A stretch of 64,000 nt of DNA from Adiantum capillus-veneris (GCA_014529385.2 CM043962.1:124540470-124604469), one strand, 5' to 3'; shown: positions 23,137 through 35,857, counted from the stretch's first letter. The notes: generated by a model not told the origin, from the sequence alone. Translations and numbers: made by a program.

Positions 23137-25877
23137 TGTCGTGCCGCTTTGCGTTCACAAGCTGAAAAACAGAGTTTTGTTTGTATCTATGAACTTTGGA
23201 AAATCTATGCACTATGTTAGAATTGTTTATGGCATCAGATTAGTAGAAATGTATGTATTATGTGGACTTTTGTAGACCAAAGTAGACTAAGTGGGATGAC
23301 AGGTGAAGAAAGGAAGAAGGGTTGGTTTTCTACTTAGAAATGTAGAGCTTGAAGTGCCGAAGGAACGGGTCCAGACGGCTTATCAAACAAAGCTACGAAG
23401 CCAAACATATTGAAGGTTGAAGGTTCAGTGTGTTGCAGATTCTTGCCGGACAGAGCAATAGAGGATAGGTGGTTCAAGTCAAAGTCAGGGTATAGGTGTG
23501 TAGTGCTCGCTTTATGGAGCCTACCCGTCTTTTCAGATTGCAGATAGGAGCCATGTATTGCAAATTATGGCCAGTTGAAGTTTTGTTGGGGGCTAGGTTG
23601 ATGCCCACTTGGACCACATGGGGAATTGTGCAATCTGGTGTCTTTTGAGCCTCAACAAGGTTCTAGAGTAGGGTATGCATCATATGAAGCTAGCAGGAAT
23701 CGACTATGCATAGGGCTTAAATCAACGATCGTAGTCTCAGAGGCAAAGTTACAGAGCTATGACGTTTTGACAGGGGCCGATTTGATCACTTAGCAAAGCA
23801 TGCCATCATATGTTTGTGGAGCTTGACAAGATTTACAAGGGTAGTGGACACCAACTGGGACTAGCTAAAAGTTACGGTGCATCAATCAGAGTCTCGGTGG
23901 TTGAGATATACCAATTTAGAGAGCGGTTGCAGTTGGCTATAAAGCAATCCCAGATGTTTTTTTTCACTTTTCCTAGCTTGGTTAGGTGGGCTCGATGGGG
24001 TTCAAAAGTGGCAAGGATAGTGGGCATCAAAGTTCCGGAAGGCACCTCATGGTGGAACTTTACGGCTTGGTGACTAAGTCCTTAAGCAACATCTGGTAAG
24101 TAGAACAGAAGAGACCAAAAATTGGCTCATTTTGGGTTTATTTCCCAAGGAAATGGGGGATCTTTAGAGGCAGCTCATGAGCGCTCGCCAGGTGAAGACT
24201 TGAATGAAGCCACATGTGATAGCAAGGGTAGAAACCCTGTGGTATATAATATGCACTGCGAGCCTTCATCATGGAGATGTGTGGGAGAGGGAGCTCTTGC
24301 TCCCTGAAGCTATGGAGGCCCGTGACGTGCGCTGTACTATGGGGGGCGCAGCGCGGCGGTTTTGAAGGAGTGCGCTGGCACAACTGGTTGTTTTCGCTGG
24401 CCTAAGGGCGGAGTGCTACAGTGCTGACATGGTGGCCCGCTCGCTCGGGTGAGTTCCCACGGCCACATGGGCCCAAGAATTTTTAAAGTGTGCCCCCCCT
24501 CCAATAGTGAGGTCGCTATTGCTCGGGTAGGGGAGGGGTCCCGCAGCAGGTGAATGAGTGAGAAGGACATACCAAGGCGGCCTAAAAGGAAATTGTAAGA
24601 TCCCATCCAAGGGGTCTCGTGGCGACGCCAGGGGAGCAAGAGAGAGGGCAAAGCAAAGGAGCAAGGCTGGCCAAAAGGGGAAGTGCAAAGAGGAAATGGG
24701 CGACCAAATTGGGGGGACAAAAGACAAAAATGGATGCACCTTGCAAGGAGATACTAAAAGCGAAGTGAGCCAAGTGTAAGCAATGCAAGGGAAATTCCAA
24801 AAGGAGCTGAAAGAGAAGGGCACGAGCAAAGAGAGCTTCATTTTTTGCCTTTTTTTGGGGAGATTTGGGACCTCTATAAAAGGGGTATTTTTGCACTAAG
24901 CAGGGGTTGGGATCCTCTAGGTTTGGTTGGATTTTTGGGAAGGGTAATATCTTCAAGCTTTTGGGAGGGAGAACCTGCTAGAGCAGAGGGGAGTCCTTCT
25001 ACCTGGGAGCAATTGGAGAAGCCAAAGCACGAGGAAACAGGACGGTGGACAGTGTGGGGAAGAATTATGAGGCTAGGATTGAAATTCAAAAGGCATACCA
25101 ATTAGGCGTATGCATCTGGATTGTAAAAGTGCAGCTAGAATTCTTATAGTGTATCTGTTGTACCACAGCTCTTGAATTTGGAAGCTTTGTTTCTGTTAAG
25201 TATGGAGCTTGATTAACCCTTGTAATTCTCTGTGGTAAAAGTGCGCATTTGTAAGGCCCCCATTATGAGGAGAAGCCATCGTGCGTGAAGGAAAATCACT
25301 CACCGGAAACCAAAATTTTCACGGACAAGAATCAGGGGCAAATTTAAAGGCCCCCGAGACTTTTTTTTCGCCGGAATATTCTTTTTCGCCTGAATATTAT
25401 GGCCGGACGGCGGCTGGAAAGTGGTCGGAAAACAACCGGTCGGTTGGTCGGTGGTCGGTAGTCAATGGCCGATGGCCGGTGGCCGGTGGTCGGAAGTCAA
25501 TGGCCGGTGGCCGGTGGCCGAATTCAATGGCCAGTGGCCGAATTCAAAAGCGGACTTGTCTTCTCAAGGGCGGCCACACATGGGCGGATTGGAGGGTCCG
25601 ATTTGGACTTATTCGCACAAGGGCGGCTACACATGGTTGTCTCTGATAAGAGAGGGCAGCCCTTTTGGCCTATAAAAGGAGGCCATTTCTACACACATTT
25701 CATAGTGTGAAGTTGATGCAACAAGGTGAGTGTGAGGTGGTGAGAGTGAAGCAATGCGGGAGCTCCATTAAGGGTATAATCCCTTTGTAAACTACTTCTT
25801 GTTTTAAAGTACTAAAGCCATTGAGTGGCTGCATTCCTGTGGACGTAGCCCACATTGGGTAAACCACGTATATCGTG

Positions 25878-25914
<37 letters not shown>

Positions 25915-26201
25915 CTATAATCTCGTGTATATAAATCTATCTCTCTCCATTAAGTACTCTACTCAATTATCTATTTAGCTACGTCTTATTTCCTAACAGT
26001 TTCTTCATTATATCAATACTTATTGTTCTTAATTGCAATCTTTTCTCTCTACTCTCTTGAATCTTCAGTACTATGTGTATTAACAATTGAATACTTCTAC
26101 CTACACTCTATTATCCTAATTTGAACGCCTCCTAAGCTCCTGTCTACAGCCAGAGGCCGGGTGCTTTCTCGGTCAACCCAAGAGAACCACGCACTCCGAC
26201 A
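23137..26201 (+). repeat. 5' LTR carrying a nested solo LTR
   Basis: It is alignable to 32,181-34,438 throughout except at the insertion 25,194-25,998. A CTCTATAAAAGG TATA-like box at about 24,875 corresponds to TTCTATAAAAGG at about 33,918 in the 3' LTR, so it is a plausible element promoter. Downstream of the LTR end is AATTTGGTGAATCCGACG, in the primer-binding-site position; I could not assign its tRNA. Confidence 0.92.
25194..25998 (+). mobile_element. Solo LTR nested in the 5' LTR
   Basis: The segment starts TGTTAAG and ends CCTAACA, a TGTTA...TAACA terminal pair. It is flanked by the perfect 5-bp duplication GTTTC (25,189-25,193 and 25,999-26,003). The 3' LTR of the host element has the uninterrupted site. 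Inside are a GGCCGGTGG-type minisatellite (about 25,430-25,545), a TATAAAAGG box at about 25,672 and a CT microsatellite at about 25,882-25,910. No coding region is present, as expected for an LTR left after LTR-LTR recombination. Confidence 0.92.
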
Positions 26202-26465
26202 AATTTGGTGAATCCGACGCAAAATTGACCGGGTAGACGGAGCTAGCCATCTTGGCAGGCCAAGATAAAGGGATGCAACAATTGATGCAGCAATTTTGCT
26301 GCACTTATGCATCAACAACATCTGCACCATCAGTAGATGATGACTCAAAGCTCAGCAAGAGAAATGTAAGCACGGATTCATGAAGCTAGGCAAACAGTGA
26401 CATATAAAGTGGGGCGGTTTGAAGGCCGTGATGTTACTAAATTCTTTCAATTTTATGAATAGGCT

Positions 26466-27517
26466 ATGGAAGACAAGGGAGCAAATGAACAAGGTGCAGT
26501 GGAAAATTTTGTGCTAGTAGTCATCCCTGAACTACGAACACGGGTTGAAGAGCTTTGGACTGCGCATGGGGAAACCTGGGTGGGGTTCAAACAAGCTCTC
26601 AAAGATGACTACTTTCTTGAAGATAAGGAGCGTGTTACAAAGAAAAGCTTTCTGAAATGGGTGCAACACCGCAATAAGGGGCTTTCTGCACCTAAGCTGC
26701 TATGGGAATTTGAGAAAATATTTTGTCAGTTATCTGCTACCGAACGTGCTGCTTTTTATTCTGAAAAGGTAGAATTGTTTGTGTAGGCTGCAAACTTGAA
26801 ACTGCAAAAGAGCTTAGTGGATCTCCTTGAGGATCCAGCATGGAATTAGGGTTGAAATCAGATTGGAAATAAGTAATTGAATCTGTCAATATGGTGGTAA
26901 AGCGGTAGAAAAGGCTGGACAAGTTAGTCGGGATGACTACCAATGTGGAAGATAAAGTGGAAGAGGTCCCTGTGCCATTAAATGAGAAGACCATGAAGCT
27001 AGAGGATTCTTTTATGGATGAGATTGTGAAGGGAATCCAAGAGTTTAATCTTAATTTGAAGGCAGTGAAGCTGGAAGAAAAAGGTTCAGCATCTCAATCA
27101 AAACAAGGCGGGCAGCAGAGAGGAAGTGGTAATCAAAATTGCATGTGGTGCGATAGTCTTGATCATATCAGGAGTGATTGTGATGAATTTGCAGACGCCA
27201 AGCGTAAAGACGTGGTTTTCTGGAAGGATGGGTTAATACATCTTCGGGAGACAGGTTTTCCCTTAAAGACCAAATATAGGAAAGGAGGGATGAAGAAGAG
27301 TATGGAAGAAATGTTGCATGAACATCATGTCAGTGTAGCTGAGGCATTGACTTATGGAGTGCAAATTGAAAGAAACTTACAGGAAAAACCAATTGAAGGT
27401 TCCCATATAAAAGGAATTTTCTGGCCATATGCTATGACAATGGTAAGAAAGGGAAAGGTTGGATATCATCAACTATGTCAAGTGCGGAATTTCATTAGGA
27501 AGACTACTTGGTGGTAG
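26466..27517 (+). pseudogene. Gag of the 11.3-kb element
   Basis: An N-terminal half (26,466-26,786) contains LRTRVEELWTAHGETWVGFK and WVQHRNKGLSAPKLLWEFE, resembling a retrotransposon capsid. The second half (26,933-27,517) contains a CCHC zinc knuckle, CMWCDSLDHIRSDC, followed by a region with FWKDGLIHLRETGFPL. A stop at about 26,784 and non-coding bases separate the halves. Gag would form the particle and bind element RNA through the knuckle. Confidence 0.7.
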
Positions 27518-27610
27518 GATCCTGTCAACTCCCTGTCGGTATACGCATATATAGCAAAGTATCAAAACAATGAAGCTTTTGTCAAAGAAAAGCGGAAAAG
27601 GGAAGAAGAT

Positions 27611-28647
27611 TTGGCAGGAACTTCGAAGAAGACGACTAGATCAGCAGCACAAAAGGAAAAGGAATCTAACTCAGGTGTGGCTCCTACTCCACCTGATGTT
27701 CTGTTGGATGAAGCTGAAAAGGAGAAGAAATCAGGGAGAGCTCGAGGCCCGTCATATAATGTAAGTTCTGATATTGAACAACCAATTGATGTTAAGAGGT
27801 TACTAGAGGAGAGGATTCTAAACAGTCGAGTGGAGTTTACCCTAGGAGAGATCCTAGGTATTGCAAAGCGGGAATTTCATGACAGCATCATTGACCTTAT
27901 GAAGAAGAAGCGTCAAATACTATACGGGCCCGAGAATGATCCGACCAGAACACAGGGGGTGCAGAGCATTAATGAACAAATGGAAGCCATATTGAGCAGT
28001 GTGAATGAAGAAGAATTTGGGGATGATGAATGGGGAAGCATAGTTGACAACAACGAGTTTTCAAGGCAAGTCCAGCATATCAGATTTCAAGAGGATGAGT
28101 ATTGTGAAGAAGTACCTCAAATTCATTTTACGCGAAATCATTGGGACGGAGCTACTACTGAAACTTTGGTAAAGATAGGTGATTTGGAGGAGCCATTTGT
28201 TGCATTGGTAGACCATGGTTCAGAATTTAACCTTATGTCAAAAAGTTTATATTCGAAAGGGAAGTGGCCCGTTGATGTCGAACATGGGTGGCGTATTCGA
28301 GCTACTAATGCACAATCAAGTGATTTGTATGGTGCATGTCCTAACATTAAAGTAACTTAGATGTGACTAATGAACAGAATTTCTTCGTGCAAGAGTACTC
28401 AACTTATCCAATTATATTGGGACAACCTTATATTACTGCGATGCGAATGGAAACTAAGGTTTTGGATGATGGATCTGTATATGCCAGGGTCAGAAGTCGT
28501 AATGGAAAGAATGCAGTACAATTTTTGACGGTTTGTGTAGACCATGCTAGGAATAGGGACACCTTAAGGGATCATCCATTTTCGAAGTTAACAAAGGAAT
28601 TTAAGGAGAACAGGGGATTCCCGGATTTTTATCAAGTGCCATTGTAA
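27611..28647 (+). pseudogene. Linker and aspartic protease of the 11.3-kb element
   Basis: A charged linker rich in Lys and Glu is followed by a retropepsin-like segment: VKIGDLEEPFVALVDHGSEF, then IRATNAQSSDLYGACPNIKV. The active-site position reads DHGS rather than the usual D-(S/T)-G. After a frameshift and stop near 28,358 come QEYSTYPIILGQPYI and the rest of the protease fold. The protease would process Gag-Pol; the altered active site and the frameshift argue against activity. Confidence 0.65.
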
Positions 28648-29240
28648 AGCGAGACTATGATGGTGCTTTTAAGGAGAAGTTCTCGCTAATGGCATGTGCT
28701 TCCGGAGAGGCTTTTTCTTCAAGATTTCTGGGTTTATCTTTAGAAGGATCAATATCATACAAGAAATTTAACGACTTATGCAAATGGGAGAAGCAACATG
28801 TTTGCAATTCCCAAGGTATGTTTCAGGAATGTGAGTTATTGGATCCAAATGAAGCAATTTCAGGAATTTCTGAAGAATATGCATTTGTGGACACAATGGG
28901 AGAATTGGATGCAGCCATGCAATCCAATGATCAAGCTAAGAGTGAGATTGTGAAGGTAAACTCTCTGGATATGTATGATGTCCTTTTCCAATTCAAAGCA
29001 GAGTTGGATGTGGAGGAAATACAGGTGAATAAAAAATACAAAACAGTGACAAAGAAGGTCAGACCCATGGCTACTCCATAGCCAAAAGAGAGTGACACCG
29101 TTATGGAGAAAGCATCTTGACAGCCTATTCTCCGAGATCCAGGTAAGATTGGGCACTCATTTACTGAAGAAACTTTACAAGAATTACAAATCGGTGATGC
29201 ATATTTTTTAAATCAAGAAGAAATAGCATGTTTTCAAGAA

Positions 29241-30021
29241 ATGTTAAAGAAGCATGGGAAGGCTTTTGCTTTCCAACCAAGAGAGATTGGATGTGTAGAT
29301 CCTAGTGTTGTGGCTCCCATGGTGATCTTCACTGTGCAACATCTCCCTTGGAATCTACGACCTATACCTGTTCGGAAAGCTCATCTTCCTAAGTTGGTTG
29401 ATCTATTAAATGAGAAAATAAAGATGGGCATTTTGGAGCCGTCTTGTGCTCCTTACACTAATAGGTGGTTTCCAGTTTCTAAGAAGAATGGTACATTGCG
29501 GTTTATACAGGATATGCAACTAGTAAACAAGGTAACTAGCAAGAAATGTAGGTACAGGTCCAGTGGTTGATGAATTTGCTGAGGCTTTTGCAGCAAGAGC
29601 CATTTATTCTATGAGAGACTTGTATTCAAGTTATGATCAATTTCAACTGGCTAGACAAAGCAAGGATCTGACAACCATGCGTACTCCTTTGGCATTAGTA
29701 GGAATGTGTACATTGCCACAGGGTGCAATTAACTCAATTGCACCCATGATGAACAAAATGAACAAAGTGCTACGGGATTTCATTCCCCAGATCACCATGC
29801 CATTTATTGACGACGTGCCGATAAAAGGGTGTGACGAGGCTGAAAAAGATAAAGCCAAAGATCAAAGGGGGTGCAAACATTTTGTGGCTAACCATATTGT
29901 TGATTGTGTGACAGGATATTATCTAGGCTTGAAGAGGTCAACCTTACACTCTCAGGCCAAAAGTCTATGTTTGGGGTCAAGGAAGTTTGATTGTGGGACA
30001 CTTATGTGGACCATCTGGTAG
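29241..30021 (+). pseudogene. Reverse transcriptase of the 11.3-kb element
   Basis: The RT N-terminus (LPWNLRPIPVRKAHLPKLVD, LEPSCAPYTNRWFPVSKKNG, LRFIQDMQLVNKVT) is followed, after a frameshift near 29,563, by IYSMRDLYSSYDQFQLA, TPLALVGMCTLPQGAINS and the catalytic box MPFIDDVPIKG. The finger and palm order matches Ty3-type RT, with FIDD in place of the common YIDD or FLDD. The segment is broken by frameshifts and is shorter than a full RT. Between 28,690 and 29,080 lies an additional frame with no motif I recognise. Confidence 0.75.
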
Positions 30022-30249
30022 AAGACCGAGCCCTCTCGAAGTGGAGGCTATACGAAGGATGAAGGATACATGCAGTTCAGTTACATAAGTGCAAAGTTTT
30101 TTAGGCGCATGTGTTTTCTAATTGATATGGTTACCCCATTTTTCACATGTTGCACAGGTTTTATACCAGTTACTCAGGAAAGGACATAAATTTTTTTGGA
30201 AAGAAGAACACTCGAGAGTTGTGTGGAAACTGAAGAAGATGTTACAAGG

Positions 30250-30992
30250 AGTCTCCTACATTAAGGAAGGCGGACTATAAAAGTGGAAAGCCAATTATTG
30301 TGACGATTCACATGAGTCCTACAGGTATTGGGTGGGCTATTGGACAGTATGACGAGCAAGGACAAAGGTATGCTATCAGATTTGGTGCTAAAGTGTTAAG
30401 TGCTCGACAGAGAGCACTTCTGCAGGTTAAAAGGGAACTTCGGGGTGTAGCAACTGCCCTAAGGTGTGACATAGAGTACTTTAGTGCTTCTGTAATAGTA
30501 GAGACATATTGCTTACCATTGCTTGGGATGATCACAAGTTGTTCTACACCAGATATAGCCATGCTATATTGGATAGCACATATTAAGTCATTAAATCCCG
30601 AGTTTCAACATATTGCAGGAAAAGATAATCCGGTGGTTGATATGTTATCCAGGGCCAGATTTGAAGATGAAGAGACTATGATTTATGACACTGAAGATGT
30701 GGGATTGAGGTTCTTTACCTCTCCCAAACTGCATATAGAATGTAAAAACACGGTTTTTGCATTAGAGTCTTTTGCCGAGGACAAGTATAAAGGTGAATGG
30801 TTACTTATTGGGAGATATTTGAGTACACTAAAGAAGCAGGAGGACTGGATTGAACAAGAGTTTAAACATATCCGAAAGAAAGCTTATGGGTATTTCTTGC
30901 AGGATGGGGTTCTATGGCGGCACCCAAAGAAGCGTAGAGGAACCCCTCAGCGAGTTGTTTGTGATAAGGTAACACAAAATTCAAGTACTTAA
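30250..30992 (+). pseudogene. RNase H and connection region of the 11.3-kb element
   Basis: The RNase H core is seen as MSPTGIGWAIGQYDEQGQ, then FGAKVLSARQRALLQVKREL and HIAGKDNPVVDMLSRARFE, the last being the usual Ty3 RNase H C-terminal motif. A linker with two short acidic stretches follows before the integrase. RNase H removes RNA from the RNA-DNA hybrid during copying. There is a stop or frameshift around 30,990. Confidence 0.75.
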
Positions 30993-31077
30993 AGAATTTC
31001 ATGAGTCGGTATGGGCAGGACAGAGGGGAGTTTGGGCCACTTTTGCTAAAATCAAAGAATGATTTTGGTGGAAGGGT

Positions 31078-32136
31078 ATGTATAAAGATGTGGAGCACTT
31101 TGTTGAAACTTGTTCTGTATGTCAAATGTACTCAAACGTAAAGCATCGAGATAGATTACATCGAACATATCCATTGTGCATGCATTTTAAATGGGTAGTC
31201 GACTTGATTACAATGCCCAGAGGATTATGGAAAATGAGATACATCGTGCTTGCCAGGGAAGATTTGACGAACCAGGTTGAAGGGAGGACTTTGCGAACCA
31301 AAGCTACAAGTATGGTATGCAAATTTTTGCTAGAAGATGTGATATGTAGATATGGTTGTGTTGGAAGAATTACTACAGATAGAGGAGAGCTGGATGCTGA
31401 CGAAGCCAAAGATTCTTTTTCTTGTATGGGTGTAGAATTAACACTCACTACTGCACACAATCTTGAAGGGAATGGTGAAAGTGAGAGAGGGCATCCGCCC
31501 ATTGTCAAGGCATTGGCTAAGGTATGTAAAGACCGGATTGGTGAGTGGCCTTGGCTACTTCCTTATGCTTTATGGGCGGACCGCACTACACACAACACAG
31601 TTACAGGTTTTATGCCAGCAAAGCTTATGTATGGAAAAAAGCCTATTATGCCTCTTGAAGAGGTAGTGACTACATGGAGCATATTGCCTTGGGATTTAGA
31701 AATGAGCAGAGAAGATTTTCTTGCTTCAAGGATTCGACAGCTAGAACGGAGAAGCGAAGATATAGAAGCTCCAAGGGAGAAATAAGGAGGCTTTTGACAG
31801 GCGGCATAGGCTAAGGCCCTGTTCTATTCAAAAAGGGGATTGGGTTATTGTTTATGATAGCAGTTTGGACAGCCAGTACAGAGCTATGCGAGAGATGGCT
31901 GAGCGGTGGTTTGGCCATATGTGGTTAAAAATGCTTTTCCTAATGCTACTTATAAATTATGTGAGATGGATGGTACAGAGTTGAAGCTTCCAATTGCAGG
32001 TAAGCGTGTCAAGCTATATAAAAGAAGGAATGAGGAGATTCAACTTGCAGATAAAGACTTCAATGTGGACGAAGATAAGGATTTGAATGATGAAGATGAG
32101 ATTTTTGATGAAGATGTTAGCATGGACAACCTCTAG
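31078..32136 (+). pseudogene. Integrase of the 11.3-kb element
   Basis: A partial HHCC finger (HFVETCSVCQMYSNVKH) precedes the catalytic core: MHFKWVVDLITMPRG, RITTDRGELDADEA and NGESERGHPPIVKALAKV hold the three acidic positions. ILAREDL-type phrasing (VLAREDLTNQVEGRTLRTK) and CRYGCVGRITTDRG recall a Ty3 integrase branch distinct from the chromovirus and Tat integrases elsewhere in this window. After a frameshift near 31,783 an acidic tail runs to a stop at 32,136, followed by the polypurine tract. Branch assignment is from memory of motif style and needs a phylogeny. Confidence 0.75.
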
Positions 32137-32168
32137 AGATTGGCACATACGATAGGATGTGCAGGTTT

Positions 32169-32180
32169 AGAGGGGGTGTA
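32169..32180 (+). promoter_or_regulatory. Polypurine tract of the 11.3-kb element
   Basis: AGAGGGGGTGTA lies immediately before the TG of the 3' LTR, the position where plus-strand DNA synthesis is primed in LTR retrotransposons. Confidence 0.7.
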
Positions 32181-34438
32181 TGTCGTGCCGCTTTGCGTGC
32201 ACAAGGTGAAAAACAGAGTTTTGTTTGTATCTATGAACTTTGACAATTCGATGCACTATGTTAGAAGTGTTTATGGCATTAGATTAGCAAAAATGTATGT
32301 GTTATGTGGGTTTTTGTAGACCAAAGTAGACTAAGTGGGCTGACAGGTGAAGAAATAAAGAAGGGCTGGTTTTCTACTTAGAAATGTAGAGCTTGAATGC
32401 TGAAGGAACAGGTCCAGACGGCTTATCAAATAGAGCTACGGAGACCAAGATATTAAAGGTTGAAGGTTCGGTGTGTTGCAGATTCTTGCCGGACAAAGCA
32501 GCAGAGGACACGTGGTCCAAGTGGAAGTCAAGGTACACGTGTGTAGTGCTCACTTTATGGAGCCTACCCGTCTTTTCAGATTGTAGATAGGAGTCATGGA
32601 TTGCAAAATATGGCTAGTTGAAGTTTTGCTGGGGGCTAGGTTGATGCCCACCGACCACATGGGGAATTGTGCAATCTGGATCTTTTGAGCCTCAACAAGG
32701 TTCTAGAGCAGGGTATGCATTATATGAAGCTAGCAGGAATTAATTATGCATAGTCTCAGAGGCAAAGTTGCAGAGCTATGACGTTTTGACAAGGGCCAGT
32801 TTTGAGCCGGTTTGATCACTTTACAAAGCGTGCCATCATATGTTTGTCGAGCTTGACAAGATTTAGAAGGGTAGTGGACACTAACTGGGACTAGCTAAAA
32901 ATTACGGTGCATCAATCAAAGTCTGGCTGGTTGAGATATACCAGTTTAGAGAGGGGTAGCAGTTGGCTATAAAGTAGTCCCATATGTTTTTTTTCACTTA
33001 TCCTAGCTTGGTTAGGTGGGCTCGATGGGGCTCAAAAGCGGCAACAATAGTGGGCATCGAAGTTCCGGAATGCACCTCATGGTGGAACTTTACGGCTCGG
33101 CGACTAGGTCCTTAAGAAACATCTGGTAAGTAGAACAAAAGAGACAAAAAATTGGCTCATTTTGGGTTTTTTTTCTCAAGGAAATGAGGGTCTTTGGAGG
33201 CAGCTCATGAGCGCTCGCCACATGGCAGCTTGAACGAATCCACATGCGATAGCAAGGGTCGAAACCCTGTGGTATATAATTATGTGCTGCAAGCTTTCAT
33301 GGAGATGTGTGGGAGTGGGAGCTCTTGCTCCGTGAAGCAATGGCGGCCCGTGACGAGTGCTGTACTATGGTGGCTCAGCCCTCCAAGGGCAGTAGCGCGG
33401 CGATTTTGAAGGATCACGGTGGCGCGGCTGGTTGTTCTCATTGGCCTGTGGGCGGCGTGCTATAATGATGACATGGCGGCCCGCTGGTTAGGATCAGTTC
33501 CCACGGCCACATGGGCCTAAGACTTTTTAAAGTGGCGCCCCCCCCCCAATAGCGAGGTCACTATTGCTCGGGTAGGGGAGGGGTCCCGCAATAGGTGAAT
33601 GAGTGAGAAGGACATACCAAGGCGGCCTAAAAGGCAATTGTAAGAGCCCATCCAAGGGTTCTCGTGGCGATGCCAGGGGAGCAAGAGAGAGGGCAAATCA
33701 AAGGAGCAAGGCCGTCCAAAAGGGGAAGTGCAAAGAGGAAATGGGCGACTGAATTGGGCGGACAAAAGACGAAAATGGATGCACCATGCAAGGAGATACT
33801 AAAAGTGAAGTGAGCCAAGTGTAAGGAATGAAAGGGAAATTCCAAAAGGAACTAAAAGATAAGGGCACGAGCAAACAAAGATTCATTTTTTTCCTTTTTT
33901 GGGGGGAGATTTTGGACTTCTATAAAAGGTGTAATTTTGCACTAAGCAGGGGTTGGCATCTTTTAGGTTTGGTTGGATTTTTGGGAGGGCTAATATCTTC
34001 AAGCTTTTGGGAGGGAGAACCTGCTGGAGCAGAGGGGAGTCCTTCTGCCTGGGAGCAATTGGAGAAGCTAAAGCACGAGGAAACGGGAAGGTAGATAGCC
34101 TAGGGAAGAATTCTGAGGCAAGGATTACAATTCGAAAGGAATACCAATCGATCGTATGCAACTGGATTGTAAAAGCGCAGCTAGAATTCTAACCGTGTAT
34201 CTGTTGTACCATAGTTCTTGAATTTGGAAGCTTTATCTCTTTATCATATCAATACTTATTGTTCTTAATTGCAATCTTCTCTCTCTACTCTCTTGAATCT
34301 TCAGTACTATGTGTATTAACCTATTGGATACTTCTACCTGCACTCTATTATCCTACTTTGAATGCTTGCTAAGCTCCCGTCTACAGCCAGAGGCCCGGTG
34401 CTTTCCCACTCAACCCTGGAGAACTGCACACTCCAACA
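32181..34438 (+). repeat. 3' LTR of the 11.3-kb element
   Basis: It is a direct repeat of the 5' LTR without the nested solo LTR (2258 bp against 2255 bp after removing the insertion and its 5-bp duplication). Numerous substitutions separate the copies, so the insertion is not recent. Confidence 0.93.
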
Positions 34439-35779
34439 TCGTGCTTGTCCATTTACAAAGAGATGGTAAGTGATGGCTCGTAGCCCTTCCTGTTGGCTCA
34501 TAGTCGGTCCTGTTACCGTATTATGATAGAAAGAGCTTAATAAAATCGTGTCTAGTTTCACCTTTTCCGCATAGAAGTTGGACGAGCCAGCCTAATATAG
34601 GAGAGCCATGGCCCTTTGCCCTAAACGGATCCCCTGTCCACACCTACCTCCAGTGTGGCCCTTGGCATGAGTCCTTGACTAGCATGATTGTAAGCTAAGA
34701 CACACTTTCCCACATGTCAGGCCAATGACTGAGGGTAGGGCCCCCAATCTAGGGGGCTTGAAAAGTCAAGAATGCCCCTTAGGAGCAGGAGGAAAAGGAA
34801 TCATTCTGCTTGAAATTTGAGAGAAATAGTGTAAAAAGAAGAAAAAATGCAAATCATTCGTCCAAATTGTCCTCTTTCTATGTATGGTTAGGAAAATGAT
34901 TTAAGCATGGCGCCAAACCTGAAGTGATTGCAAGGAAGGGGGATATAAGGTGTGGCTTCATGCTAAGGGACGATGGGGGTTGAGAAAAGCTAAGTAAGGT
35001 AAGTAAATAAATCAATCTATTGTGGATGTCGGTAAGTGTGCTTAGTGGGTCTTCGTGCTAATGAGTGGGTAGCCAACCATGCATGTAGTGATGGCCTAAA
35101 AGTTCCATGCAAGCAGTGGTTATAATATGCACCCGATAGCTTGTATGGTTGCATCAAGCAGCGTATAGTGCCACCAAGAGAGAGAGAGAGACGTTATGGT
35201 GGCAAGGCAACACAATGCCCCAGTCGTGTCCCATGCTATCATCCCTGAGCATGGGCTTGTTCGGCTTCCAGGCATCGCTTTTTCTTCACATAGATGCCAG
35301 ATGAGCCGAACCTCGCTTGTGGCCAAGTTTTCTCGTGTGCTTTGTTACACCCTATAGGCTCTTCCTCTTTTGACAATGGGGTACAATAGGGATCGCCTAG
35401 CCTCAACATTAGTAACTAACCAATGCAAACGTTTGCAATGATGCGGACAACATGGGATAGCGCCTCCCAAGGCCTGGGCAAGCTGCTCCTCCAACATTCC
35501 TCCTCCTTCTCTTCTTCTTTGGCCCAAGCTAGGGCTTGTGTCTCCGATGAGGTCTGCAATTCATCTTTGGACGAACTTTGAATTACAGGGGTACCTCATG
35601 TTGCAAGCGTGGCCAAGTGGGTAGGTAGTTACAAATTGTTGGTTTCCGAATGACGAGAGGAGTATGGCAAGAGAGGGAGAATTTTATTTTTATTTTTTAT
35701 TTACTTTTGGACACTCTACAAGCAGACGAGGGAGAAAGGAAAAATCTGTACTGCTGAAGGACTGTGCCAATCGATGGGA

Positions 35780-35857
<78 letters not shown>

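Larger units (their letters stand above)
23137..34438 (+). mobile_element. Ty3-type LTR retrotransposon, 11.3 kb, with a nested solo LTR
   Basis: Direct LTRs start TGTCGTGCCGC at 23,137 and 32,181 and end CCGACA at 26,201 and CCAACA at 34,438. TCGT precedes the left LTR and follows the right LTR, a 4-bp target duplication (ATCGT if the terminal A is shared). The plus-strand interior carries gag, protease, RT, RNase H and integrase in Ty3 order. A purine-rich tract (AGAGGGGGTGTA) ends at 32,180. LTR lengths are 3065 and 2258 bp; the difference is explained by an 805-bp solo LTR plus 5-bp duplication in the left copy. Multiple stops and frameshifts show decay. Confidence 0.93.

Noticed and set aside
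24337-24956. Pro/Leu-rich minus-strand frames in the 5' LTR, repeated at 33,517-33,886
   Set aside because: They lie entirely inside both LTR copies, overlap each other in several frames, and show no family motif.
25281-25675. Trp/Gly-rich proteins inside the nested solo LTR
   Set aside because: They come from the GGCCGGTGG minisatellite, differ in all three frames and lie in an LTR.
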